Of a stretch of DNA of 64,000 nt, positions 50,401-63,300 are shown piece after piece. Source of the DNA: Sophora flavescens (Eukaryota; Streptophyta; Magnoliopsida; Fabales; Fabaceae). The position numbers were made by a program, and so were the translations under genes. Numbering within the stretch: the first letter of the stretch is position 1; each line of letters begins with the position of its first letter. A model generated the notes under the pieces. That model was given only the letters and a program-made list of their open reading frames with translations, did no database searches and was not told the DNA's origin. Where the stretch lies: NCBI GenBank assembly GCA_030762895.1, contig JAUPTC010000136.1, forward strand, positions 26,699-90,698. The letters are read 5' to 3'.

Positions 50401-51094
50401 CTAGCGACAACAAGATCACCAAAATCCGTTATCTGTAGCTCTAGTTATGCTCTGCGCAAGGCAACAAGGGCAGGACTAGTGAAAAATCTGAAAATTAACA
50501 ATGTTTAGCAATTAAGTCCAATTAAGCCCAATAATGTAAAAGCAAAAACAATGATTGTAAAAGTTGTCTAATTTTTGTATCTCTCTGACTTGTGCGGCTA
50601 TAAACTGCTATTTATTCTTATTAATGCTGACCTAACCCAAGACCAAATCAAGGGCCTCTGAATAAGCTTTCCAACAAGGTATCATATGCCTTAATTGGGC
50701 TTAAGATGTGTAAGTTAGGCCCATTTAAGTGAAGGAACATCATGGACTGCGCACTGATCCGCGCCAGAGAACTTGGGACCGAATTTAGCCTTGATTTTGG
50801 TGTAATTTAACAATTCGTGTGATACCTGAAATTGTAGGTCTCTTCCATATCTTTCTTGGGACAGCAAGATCACCAAAATCCGATATCTGTAGCTCTAGTT
50901 ATGCTCTGCGCAAGGCAACAAGGTCAGGACGAGTAAAAAATCCAAAAATTAACAATGTTTAGCAATTAAGCCCAATAATGTAAAAGCAAAAACAATGATT
51001 GTAAAAGTTGTCTAATTTCCGTCTCTCTCTGGCTTGTGCGGCTGTAAACTTCTATTTATGCTTATTAACCCTGACCTAACCTAAGTCCAAATTA

Positions 51095-51140
51095 AGGGCA
51101 TCTGAATAAGCTTTTCAATTTAGCTTTGATTTTGGCCTAA
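51095..51140. repeat. Satellite monomer with about 115-bp deletion
   Basis: GAATAAGCTTTTCAATTTAG at about 51102-51123 fuses the TTCCAACAAGG position with the CCCAATTTAGC position. CAA is shared at the join. The usual ATCATGGACTGCGC anchor is lost, so this monomer is missed by anchor-based counting. Confidence 0.88.
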
Positions 51141-52904
51141 TTTGAGAATTCATGGAAACATGAAATTGTAGGTCTCGTCCTTATCTTTCTAGGGATAGCA
51201 AGATCACCAAAATCGGATACCTGTAGCTCTAGTTATGCTCTGCGCAAGATAACAAGGTCTGGATGAGTGAAAATTCCGAAAATTAACAATATTTAGCAAT
51301 TAAGCCCAATAACGTAAAATCAAAAACAATGATTATAAAAGTTATCTTATTTCCGTCTCTCTCTTACTTGTGCCGCTGTAAACTGATATTTATGCTTATT
51401 AATCTTGACCTAACCCTAGACCAAATTAAGGGCCTCTGAATAAGCTTTCCAATAAGGTATCATATGCCTTAATTGGGCTTAAGATGAGTAAGTTAGGCCC
51501 ATTTTAGTGAAGGAACATCATGGACTGCGCACTGATCCGTGCCAGAGAACTTGGGACCCAATTTAGGCTTGATTTAGGCCTAATTTGGCAATTCTTATGA
51601 CACTTGAAATTGTTGGTCTCTTCCTTATCTTTCTATGGACAGCAAGATCAGCAATATCTGATATCTGTAGTTCGCGTTATGCGCTGCGCAAGGCAACACG
51701 GTCAGGATGAGTGAAAAATCCGAAAATTAACAATATTTACCAATTAAGTCCAATTAAGCCCAATAATGTAAAGGCAAAAACAATGATTGTAAAAGTTGTG
51801 TAATTTCTGTCTCTCTCTGGCTTGTGTGTCTGTAAACTAGTATTTATGCTTATTAATCATGACCTATTCCTAGACCAAATTGAGGGCCTCTGAATAACCT
51901 TTCTAACAGGGTATCATATGCCTTAATTGAGCTTAAGATGAGTAAGTTAGGCCCATTTAAGTGAAGGAACATCATGGACTGCGCACTGATCCGGGCCGGA
52001 GAACATGGGACCCAATTTTGCCTTGATTTTGGCCTAATTTGACAATTCTTGTGAACCTAAAATTGTAGGTCTCTTCCTTTTCTTTCTAGGGACAGCAAGA
52101 TCACCAATATCCGATATCTATAGCTATAGTTTTGCTCTGCGCAAGGCAACAAGGTCAGAATGAGTGAAAAATCCGAAAATTAACAATGTTTTGCAATTAA
52201 GCCCAATTACGCCCAATAATATAAAAGCCAAAACAATGATTGTAAAAGTAGTCTAATTTCTGTCTCTCTCTGGCTCGTTCGGCTGTAAACTATTATTTAT
52301 GTTTATTAATCTTGACCTAACCCTAGACCAATTTAAGGACCTCTAAATAAGATTTCAAACAAGTTATCATATGCCTTAATTGTGCTTAAGATTAGTAAGT
52401 TAGGCCCATTTAAGTGAAGGAACATCATGGACCGCGCACTGATCCGTGGCAGAGAACTCTGGACCCAATTTAACCTTGATTTTGGCCTAAATTGACAATT
52501 CTTGTGAAACCTGAAATTGTAGTTGTCTTCCTTATCTTTCTAGGGACAGCAAGATCACCAAAATCCGATTTTTGTAGCTCTAGTTATGCTCTGCGCAGGG
52601 CAACAAGGTCAGGATGAGTTAAAAATCTGAAAACTAACAATGTTTAGCAATGAAGCCCAAAAATATAAAAGCAAAAGCAATGATTGTAAATGTTGTCTAA
52701 TTTTCGTCTCTCTCTGGATTGTGCGGCTGCAAACTGCTATTTATGCTTACTAATCTTGACCTAATCCTAGACCATATTAAGGGCCTCTGAATAAGCTTTC
52801 CAACAAGGTATTATATGCCTTAATTGGGCTTAAGATGAGTAAGTTAGGCCCATTTAAGTGAAGGAATATCATGGACTGTGCACTAATTCGCGCCAGAGAA
52901 CTCT

Positions 52905-52950
52905 GGACCCGATTTAGCCTTGATTTTGAAATTGTAGGACACTTCCTTAT
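52905..52950. repeat. Satellite monomer with about 30-bp deletion
   Basis: GCCTTGATTTTG continues directly as AAATTGTAGGAC at about 52917-52940. The GCCTAATTTAACAATTC stretch found in related copies is skipped, with TTTTG microhomology at the join. Confidence 0.85.
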
Positions 52951-53699
52951 CTATCTAAGGACAGCAAGATCACCAAAATCCGATATCTGTAGCTCTAGTT
53001 ATGCTCTACGCAAGGCAACAAGGTCCGGATGAGTGAAGAATCCAAATATTAACAATGTTTAACAATTAAGCCCAATAATGTAAAAGAAAAAACAATGATT
53101 GTAAAAGTTACCTAATTTTTGGGTCTCTCTGGCATGTGCAGCTGTTAACTTCTATTTATGCTTATTAATCATAACCTTCACCCTCGACAAAATTGAGGGC
53201 CTATGAATAAGCTTTCCAACAAGGTATCATATGCCTTAATTGGGCTTAAGATGAGTAAGTTAGGCCCATTTAAGTAATGGAACAACATGGACTGCACACT
53301 GATCCGCGTCAAAGAACTCGGGACCCAATTTAGCCTTGATTTTGGCCTAATTTGACGATTCATGTGAAACATGAAATTGTAGGTCTCTTCCTTATCTTTC
53401 TAGGGACATCAAGATCACCAAAATTCGATATCTCTAGGTCTAGTTATGCTCTACACAAGGCAACAAGGTCAAGATGAGTGAAAAATCCGAAAATTAACAA
53501 TGTTTTGCAATTAAGCCCAATTACGCCCAATAATATAAAAGCCAAAACAATGATTGTAAAAGTTGTCTAATTTCAGTCTCTCTCTGGCTTGTGCGGCTGT
53601 AAACTATCAGTTATGCTTATTAATCCTGACCTAACCCTAGACCAAATTAGGGGCCTCGAAATAAGCTTTTCAACAAGGTATCATATGCTTAAATTGAGC

Positions 53700-55700
53700 T
53701 TAAGATGAGTAAGTTAGGCCCATTTAAGTGAAGGAATATCACGGACTGCGCACTGATCGGTGCCACAGATCTTGGGACCCAATTTAGCCTTGATTTTGGC
53801 CTAATTTCACAAATCTTGTGAAACCTGAAGTTGTAGTTCTCTTCCTTATCTTTCTAGGGACAACAAGGTCACCAAAATCCGATATTTGTGGCTCTAGTTA
53901 TGATCTGCGCAAGGCAACAAGGTCAGGATGAGTGAAAAATCCAAAAATTAACAATGTTTAACAATTAAGCCCAATAATGGAAAAGTAAAAACAATGATTG
54001 TAAAAGTTGTCTAATTTCCTTCTCTCTTTGGCTTGTGCGGCTGTAAACTGCAATTTATGCTTATTAATCTTGACCAAACCCTAGACCAATTTAATGGCCT
54101 CTGAATAAGCTTTCCTACAAGGTATCATATGCATTAATTGTGCTTAAGATTAGTAAGTTAGGACCATTTAAGAGTAGGAACATCATGGACTGTGCACTGA
54201 TCTGCGCCAGAGAACTCGGGACCCAATTTAACCTTGATTTTGGCCTAATTTGACAATTCTTGTGAAACCTGAAATTTTAGGTGTCTTCCTTATCTTGCTA
54301 AGGACAGCAAGATCAACAAAATCCCACATCTTAAGCTCTAGTTATGCTCAGCGCAAGGCAACAAGGTCAGGATGAGTGAAAAATCTGAAAATTAACAATG
54401 TTTAGCTATTAAGCCCAATAATGTATAAGCAAAAGCAATGATTGTAAAAGTTGTCTAATTTCCATCTCTCTCTGGCTTGTGCGGCTTTAAACTGCTATTT
54501 ATGCTTATTAATCTTGACCCAACCCTAGACCAAATTAAGGGCCTCTGAATAAGATTTCCAATAAGGTATCATATGCCTTAATTGGGCTTAAGATGAGTAC
54601 GTTAGGCCCATTTAAGTGAAGGAATATCATGGACTGTGCACTAATCCGTGCCAGAGAACTCTGGACCCGATTTAGCCTTGATTTTGGCCTAATTTAACAA
54701 TTCTTTTGAAACCTGAAATTGTAGGACTCTTCATTATCTTTCTAGGGAAAGCAAGATCACCAAAATCCTATATCTGTAGCTCCAGTTATGCTCTGCGCAA
54801 GGCAACAAGGTCAGGACGAGTGAAAAATCCGAAAATTAACCATGTTTAGCAATTAAGCCCAATAATGTAAAAGCAAAAACAATGATTGTAAAAGTTGTCT
54901 AAATTACATCTCTCTCTTGTTTGTGCGGCTATAAACTGCTATTATTGCTTATTAATCTTGACCTAATCCTAGACCAAATTAAGGGCCTCTGAATAAGCTT
55001 TCCAACAAGGTATCATATGCCTTAATTGGGCTGAAGATGAGTAAGTTAGGCCCATTTAAGTGAAGGAACATCATGGAATGCGCATTGATCCGCGCCAGAG
55101 AACTCGGAACCAAATTTTGCCTTGATTTTGGTCTAATTTGACAGGTCTTGTGAAACCTGAAATTGTAGGTCTCTTCCTTATCGTTCTAGGGACAGCAAGA
55201 TCACCAAAATCGGATATTTGTAGTTCAAGTTATGCTCTGCGCAAGGCAACAAGGTCAGGATGACTGAAAAATCCAAAAATTAACAATGTTTAGCAAGTAA
55301 GCCCAATTAAGCCCAATAATGTAAAAGCAAAAACAATGATTGTAAAAGTTGTCTAATTTCCATCTCTCTCTGGCTTGTGCGGTTGTAAACTGCTATATAT
55401 GCTTATTAATCCTGACCTTACCCAAGACTAAATTAAGGGCCTCTGAATAAGCTTTCCGACAAGGTATCATATGCCTTAATTGGGTTGAAAAAGACTAAGT
55501 TAGGCACGTTTAAGTGAAGGAACATCATGGACTGCGCACTGATCTACGTCAGAGAACTCGGGACCCAATTTAGCCTTGATTTTCGCATAGTTCAACAATT
55601 CTTGTGAAACCTGAAATTGTCGGTCTCTTCCTTATCTTTCTAGGGACAACAAGATCATCAAAATCCGATATCTGTAGCTCTAGTTATGCTCTGGCAAAGG
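53700..55700. repeat. Older diverged relative of the higher-order repeat segment
   Basis: Markers of the 3.12-kb unit reappear in the same order but with more differences. CACAAATCTTGTG with GTTGTAGTTCTC is at about 53810, CCCACATCTTAAGC at about 54325, GACTCTTCATTATC at about 54726 and TTTGACAGGTCTTG at about 55137. This looks like the ancestral or outlying source of part of the homogenised block. Confidence 0.7.
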
Positions 55701-58444
55701 CAACAAGGTGAGGATGAGTGAAAAATCTGAAAATTAACAATATTTAGCAATTAAGCCCAATATTGTAAAAGCAAAAACAATGATTGTAAAAGTTGTCTAA
55801 TTTTTGTCTCTCTCTGGATTGTGCGGCTGAAACTGCTATTTATTATTATTATTCCTGACCTAACCCTAGACCAAATTATGGGCCTCTGAATAAGCTTTCT
55901 AACAAGGTATCATATGCCTTAATTGGGCTTAAGATGTGTAAATTAGGCCCATTTAAGTGAAGGAACATCATGGACCGCGCACTGATCCACGCCAGAGAAC
56001 TTGGGACCCAATTTAGCCTTTATTTTGGTGGAATTTAACAATTCGTGTGAAACCTAAAATTGTAGGTCTCTTCATTATCTTTCTAGGGACAGCAAGATCA
56101 CCAAAATCCGATATATTTAGCTCTAGTTATGCTATGCGCAAGGCAACAAGGGCAGGATTAGTGAAAAATCCGAAAATTAACAATGTTTAGCAATTTAGTC
56201 CAATTAAGCCCAATAATGTAAAAGCAAAAACAATGATTGTAAAAGTTGTCTAATTTTCATCTCTCTTTGGCTTGTGCGACTGAAACTACTATTTATTCTT
56301 ATTAATCCTGACCTAACCCTAGACCAAATTAAGGGCCTCTGAATAAGCTTTCAAAAAAGGTATCATATGCCTTAATTGGGCTTAAGATGTGTAAGTTAGG
56401 CCCATTTAAGTGAAGGAAAATCATGGACCGTGCACTGATCCGCGCTAGAGAACTTGGGACCCAATTTAGCCTTGATTTTGGCGTAATTTAACAATTCTTG
56501 TGAAACCTGAAATTGTAGGTCTCTTCCTTATCTTTCTAGGGACAACAAGATCACCAAAATCCGATATCTGAAGCTCTAGTTATGCTCTGCGCAAGGCAAC
56601 AAGGTCTGGATGAGTGAAAAATCCTAAAATAATTAGCAATGTTTAGCAATTAAGCCCAATAATGTAAAAGCAAAAACAATGATTGTAAAAGTTGTATAAT
56701 TTCCTTATCTCTCTGGCTTGTACGGCTGTAAACTTCTATTTATTCTTATTAATCCTGACCTAACCTTAGACCAAATTAAGAGCCTCTGAATAAGCTTTCC
56801 AAAAATGTAACATATGCCTTAATTGGGCTTAAGATGACTAAGTTAGGCCCATTTAAGTGAAGGAACATCATCGACTGCGCACAGATCCGCGTCAGAGAAC
56901 TCGGGACCCAATTTACCCTTGATTTTGGCCTAAGTTGACAATTCTTGTGAAACCTAAAATTATAGGTCTCTTCCTTGTCATTTTAGGGGCAACAAGATCA
57001 CTAAAATTCGATATCTGTGGCTCAAGTTATGATCTGCGTAAGGCAACAAGGTAAGGATGAGTGAAAAATCCGAAAATTAACAATGTTTTGCAATTAAGCC
57101 CAATAATGTAAAAGCAAAAACAATGATTGTAAAAGTTGTCTAATTTTCGCCTCTCTCTGCCTTGTGCGGCTGTAAACTGCTAATTATGCTTATTGATCCT
57201 GATCTAACCCTAGCCCAAATTAGGGGCCTCTGAATAAGCTTTCCAACAAGGTATCATATACCTTAATTGAACTTAAGATGAGTAAGTTAGGCCCATTTAA
57301 GTGAAGGAACATCATGGACAATGCACTGATCCGCGCCAGAGAACTCGGGACCCAATTTACCCTTGATTTTGGCCTAATTTGACAATTCTCGTGACACCTG
57401 AAATTGTAGGTCTCTTCCTTATCTTCTAGGGACAGCAAGATCACCAAAATCCGATATATGTAGCTCTAGTTATGATCCACGCAAGGTAACAAGGTAAGGA
57501 TGAGTGAAAAATCCGAAAATTAACAATGTTTAGTAATTAAGCCCAATTAAGCCCAATAATGTAAAAGCAAAAACAATGTTTGTAAAAATTGTCAAATTTC
57601 CGTGTCTCTCTCTGATTTGTGGCTGTAAACTACTATTTAAGCTTATTAATCCTGACCTAACCCTTGACCAAATTAAGGGCCTCTAAATAAGCCTTCAAAC
57701 AAGGTATCATATGCCTTAATTGGGTTTAAGATGAGTAAGTTAGGGCCATTTACGTGAAGGAACATCATGGACTGCGGACTGATCCACGCCAAAGAACTCG
57801 GGACCTAATTTAGCCTTGACTTAGGTGTAATTTGAAAATTCTTGTGAGTCCTGAATTTGTAGGTCGCTTCCTTATCTTTATAGGGACAACAAGAACACCA
57901 AAAACTGATATCTGTAGCTCTAGTTATGCTCTGCGCAAGGCAACAAGGTCTGGATGAGTGAAAAATCCGAAAATTAACAATGTTTAGCAATTAAGCCCAA
58001 TGAAGCCCATTAATGAAAAAGCAAAAATAATGATTGTAAAAGTTGTCTAATTTCAGACTCTCTCTGGCTTGTGCTGCTGTAAACTACTATTTATGCTTAT
58101 TAATCCTGACCGAACACTAGCCCAAATTAAGGGCCTCTGAATAAGCTTTCCAACAAGGTATCATATGCCTTAATTGGGCTTTAGATGTGTAAGTTAGGCC
58201 CATTTAAGTGAAGGAACATCATGGACTGCGAACTCATACGCGCCAGAGAACTCGGAGCCCAATTTATCCTTGATTTTGGCATAATTTTACAATTCTTGTG
58301 AAACCTTAAATTGTATGTCTTTTCCTTATCTTTCTAGGGACAGCAAGAACACCAAAATCCGATATCGGTAGCTCTAGTTATGCTCTGCGTAAGGCAACAA
58401 GGTCAGGATGAGTGAAAAATCCGAAAATTAACAATGTTTAGCAA

Positions 58445-58636
58445 TTAAGCCCAATTAAGCCCAATAATGTAGAAGCAAAAACAATGATTGTAAAAGTTTT
58501 CTAACTTCCATCTCTGTCTGGCTTGTGTCGCTGTAAACTGCTATTTATGCTTATTAATCCTGACCTAACCCTAGCCAAATTAAGGGCCTCTGAATAAGCT
58601 TTCCAACAAGGTATCATATGCCTTAATTGGGCTTAA
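58445..58636. repeat. Dyad inside the satellite monomer (15-bp inverted repeat, example copy)
   Basis: TTAAGCCCAATTAAG at 58445-58459 is the exact reverse complement of CTTAATTGGGCTTAA at 58622-58636, with 162 bp between. The same pair recurs in most long-type monomers, with point changes in some. In short-type monomers, which have lost one 10-bp CAATTAAGCC unit, only about 11 bp of the left arm remain. The dyad could pair in single-stranded DNA or in a transcript, but it could also be a chance product of AT-rich sequence. Confidence 0.7.
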
Positions 58637-60177
58637 GATGAGTAAGTTAGGGCCATTTAAGTGAAGGAACATCAAGGAATGTGCACTGATCCGCACAAGA
58701 GAACTCGGGACCCAATTTAGCATTGACTTTTTCCAAATTTGACAATTCTTGTGAAACCTGAAATTGTAGGTCTCTTCCTTATCTTTCTAGGGACAACAAG
58801 ATCACCAAAATACGATATTTGTAGCTCTAGTAATGCTCTGCGCAAGGCAAAAAGGTCAGACTGAGTGAAAAATCCGAAAATTAACAATGTTTAGCAATTA
58901 AGCCCAATAATGTAAAAGCAAAAACAATGATTGTAAAAGTTGTCTAATTTCCGTCTCTCTCTGGCTTGTGCAGATGTGAGCTTCTATTTATGCTTATTAA
59001 TCCTGACATATCCCTAGACGAAATTAAGGGCATCTGAATAATCTTTCCAACAAGGTATCATATGTGTTAATATGAGTAAGTTAGGTCCATTTAAGTGAAG
59101 GAACATCATGGACAGAGCACAGATCCGTGCCAGAGCACTCGGGACCCAATTTATCCTTGTTTTTGGCCAAATTTGACAATTCTTGTGAAAGCTAAAATTA
59201 TAGGTCTCTTTCTTATCTTTCTAGGGACATCACGATCACCAAAATCCGATATCTGTGGCTCTAGCTATGCTCTGTACAAGGAAACAAGGTCAGGATGAGT
59301 GAAAAATCCGAAAATTAATAATGTTTAGCAATGAAACCCAATTAAGCCCAATAATGTAAAAGGAAAAACAATGATTGTAAAAGTTCCTAATTTCCATCTC
59401 TCTCTGGCTTGTGCAGCTGTAAACTACTATTTATGCTTATTAATCATAACCTAACTGTAGACCAAATTAAGGTCCTCTGAATAAGCTTTCCAGCAAGGTA
59501 TCATATGCCTTAATTGGGCTTAGGATGAGTAAGTTTAGCCCATTTAAGAGAAGGAACATCATGGACTGCGCACTGATCTACACCAGAGAACTCGGGACCC
59601 AATTTACCCTTGATTTTAGCCTAATTTGTCAATTCTTGTGGCACCTGAAATTGTAGGTCTCTTCCTTATCTTTATAGGGACAGCATGATCATCAAAATCC
59701 GATATCTATAGCTCCAGTTATGCTCTGCGCAAGGCAACAAGGTCAGGATGAGTGAAAAATCCGAAAATTAAAATTGTTTAGCAATTAAGCCCAATAATTT
59801 GAAAGCAAAAACAATGATTGTAAAAGTTGTCTAATTTTCGTCTTTCTCTGGCTTGTGCGGCTGTAAACTGCTATTTAAGGTTATTAATCCTGACCTAACC
59901 CTAGCCCAAATTAAGGGCCTCTGAATAAGCTTTCCAACAAGATATCATAAGCCTTAATTGGGCTTAAGATGATAAAGTTAGGCCCATTTAAGTGACGGAA
60001 CATCCTGGACCGTGCACTGATCCGTGCCAGAGAACTCGAGACCAAATTCAGTCTTGATTTTGACCTAATTTTACAATTGTTATGAAACACGAAATTGTAG
60101 GTCTCTTCCTTAACTTTCTAGGGACTTCAAGATCACCAAAATCCGATATCTGTAGCTCAAGTTATGCTCTGCACAAG

Positions 60178-60322
60178 GGATGTCTAATAATGTAAAAGAA
60201 AAAAAAAGGGGGAAAAGGTCTCCTTCTCCCCCCTCGGGTGTGGGGGGGATTTTTTTATCAAACCCCCCAACCAAGACAAACCAAAGGCCCCCGAAAAATT
60301 CAACAAAGTCATATTGGATTAA
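60178..60322. other. Corrupted, homopolymer-rich satellite segment (probable low-quality sequence)
   Basis: Between normal monomer parts the sequence turns into runs such as nine A, five G, six C, seven G and seven T. Fragments of the normal order can still be followed: TAATAATGTAAAAG, then TCTCC for CTCTC, GGTGTGGGGGGG for GCTTGTGCGG, ACCAAAGGCC for ACCAAATTAAGGG, TTCAACAAAGTCATAT for TTCCAACAAGGTATCATAT, and then TTAAGATGAG. It therefore occupies a monomer's place but is distorted and shortened. A minus-strand ORF through it at 60110-60361 is an artefact of this distortion. Confidence 0.75.
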
Positions 60323-63300
60323 GATGAGTAAGTTAGGCCCATTTAAGTGAAGGAACATCATGAACTACGCACTGATCCGCGTCAGAGAACTCGGGACCCA
60401 ATTTTTCCTTGATTTTGGTCAAATTTGGCAATTCTTGTGAAACCTGAAATTGTAGGTGTCCTCCTTTTCTTTCTAGGGACAGTAAGATCATCATAATCCG
60501 ATACATGTAGCTACAGTTATGCTCTGCGTAAGGCAACAAGGTCAGGATGAGTGAAAAATCCGAAAATTAACAATGTTTAGCAATTAAGCCCAATAATGTA
60601 AAAGCAAAAACAATGATTGTAAAAGTTGTCAAATTTTCGTCTCTCTATGGCTTCTGCGACTGTAAACTGCTATTTATGCTAATTAATCCTGACCTATCCC
60701 TAGACCAAATTAAGGACCTCTGAATAAGATTTACAACAAGGTATCATATGCCTTAATTGGGCTTAAGATGTTTAAGTTAGGCCCATTTAAGTGAAGGAAC
60801 ATCATGGATTGCGCACTGATCCGCGCCAGAGACCTCGGGACCCAATTTAGCCTTGATTTTGACCTTTTTTGACAATTGTTGTGAACCTGAAATTGTAGGT
60901 CTCTTCCTTAACTTTCTAGGGACAACAACATCACCAAAATCCGATATCTGTAGCTCTAGTTATGCTCTGCGCAAGGCAACAAGGTCAGGATGAGTGAAAA
61001 ATCCAAAAATTAACAATGTTTAGCAAATAAGCCCAATAATGTAAAAGCAAAAACAATGATTGTAAAAGTTCTCTAATTTCCGTCTCTCTCTGTCTTGTGC
61101 GGCTGTAAATTACTATTTATGCTTATTTATCATGACCTAACCGTAGACCAAATTAAGGTCCTCTGAATAAGCTTTCCAACAAGGTTTCATATGCCTTAAT
61201 TGGGCTTAGAATGAGTAAGTTTAGCCCATTTAAGCGAAGGAACATCATGAACTGCGCACTGATCCGCACCAGAGAACTCGGGACCCAATTTACCCTTGAT
61301 TTTAGCCTAATTTGTCAATTCTTGTGGCACCTGAAATTGTAGGTATCTTCCTTATCTTTCTAGGGACAGCAAGATCATCAAAATCCGATATCTGTAGCTC
61401 GAGTTATGCTCTGCGTAAGGCAACATGGTCAGGATGAGTGTAAAATCCGAAAATTAACAATGTTTAGCATTTAAGCCCAATAATGTGAAAGCAAAAACAA
61501 TGATTGTAAAAGTTGTCTAATTTTCGTCTTTCTCTGGCTTGTTCGGCTGTAAACTGCTATTTATGCTTATTAATCCTGACCTTACCCTAGACCAAATTAA
61601 GGGCCTCTGAATAAGCTTTCCAACAAGGTATCATATGCCTTAATTGGGCTAAAGATGATAAAGTTAGGCACATTTAAGTGACGGAACATCATGGACTGTG
61701 CACTGATCCGTGCCAGAGAACTTGGGACCAAATTTAGCCTTGATTTTGACCTAATTTGACAATTGTTGTGAAACATGAAATTATAGGTCTCTTCTTTAAC
61801 TTTCTAGGGACATCAAGATCACCAAAATCCGATATCTGTAGCTCTAGTTATGCTCTGCGCAAGGGAACAAGGTCAGGATGAGTGAAAAATCCGAAAATTA
61901 ACAATGTTTAGCAATTAATCCCGATAATGTAAAAGCAAAAACAATTATTGTAAAAGTTGTCTAATTTCCGTCTCTCTCTGGCTTGTGCGGCTGTAAACTA
62001 CTATTTATGCTTATTAATCATGACCTAACCCTAGAACAAATTAAGGGCCTCTGAATAAGCTTTCCAACAAAGTATCATATGCTTTAATTAGGCTTAAGAT
62101 GAGTAAGTTAGGCCCATTTAAGTGAAGGAACATCATCGATAGTGCACTGATCCGCGCCATAGAACTCGGGACACAATTTAGCCTTGATTGTGGCCTAATT
62201 TGACAATTCTTGTGACAACTGAAGTTATAGGTCTCTTCCTTATCTTTCTTGGGACAGCAAGATCACCATAATCCGATATCGGTAGCTCTAGTTATGCTCT
62301 GAGCTTGGCAACAAGGTCGGGATGAGTGAAAATTCCGAAAATTAACAATGTTTAGCAATTAAGCCCAATTAAGCCCAATAACGTAAAAGCAAAAACAATG
62401 ATTGTAAAAGTTGTCTAATTTTCGTCTCTCTCTGGCTTGTGAGGCTGTAAACTACTATTTATTCTTATTAATCCTGACCTAACCCTAGAACAAATTCAGG
62501 GCCTCTGAATAAGCTTTCCAACAAAGTATCATATGCCTTAATTGGGCTTAAGATGAGTAAGTTAGGGTCATTTAAGTGAAGGAACATCATGGACTGCCCA
62601 AGGATACGCACAAGAGAAATCGGGACCCGATTTACCCGTGATTTTAGCCTAATTTGTCAATTCTTGTGGAACCCGAAATTGTAGGTCTCTTCCTTATCTT
62701 TCTAGGGACACCAAGATCACCAAAATCCGATATCTGTAGCTCAAGTTATGCTCTACGCAAAACAACAAGGTCAGGATGAGTGAAAAATCCGAAAATTAAC
62801 AATGTTTAGCAATTAAGCACAATAATGTAAAAGCAAAAACAATGATTGTAAAAGTTGTCTAATTTACGACTCTCTCTGGCTTGTGCTGCTGTAAAATGCT
62901 ATTTATGCTAAATAATCCTGACCTAACCCTAGACCAAATTAAGGGCCTCTGAATAAGCTTTCCAACAAGGTGTCATATGCCATAATTTGGCTTAAGATGG
63001 GTAAGTTACGCCCTTTTAAGTGAATGAACATCATGGACTGCGCACTAATCTGCCCCAGAGAACTCCGGACTCAATTTATCCTTGATTTTGGCCTAATTTG
63101 ACAATTGTTTTGAACCTGAATTTGTAGGTCTCTTCCTTATCTTTCTAGGGACAACAAGATCCCCAAAATCCGATATCTGTAGCTCAAGTTATGCTCTGCG
63201 CAAGGTAACAAGGTCAGGATGAGTGAAAAATCCGAAATTTAACAACCTCTAGCAATTCAGCCCAATAATGTAAAAGCAAAAACAATGGTTGTAAAAGTTT

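Noticed and set aside
60110..60539. Minus-strand ORFs near the homopolymer-rich segment
   Set aside because: They run through distorted satellite sequence, and the frame exists only because of the distortion.
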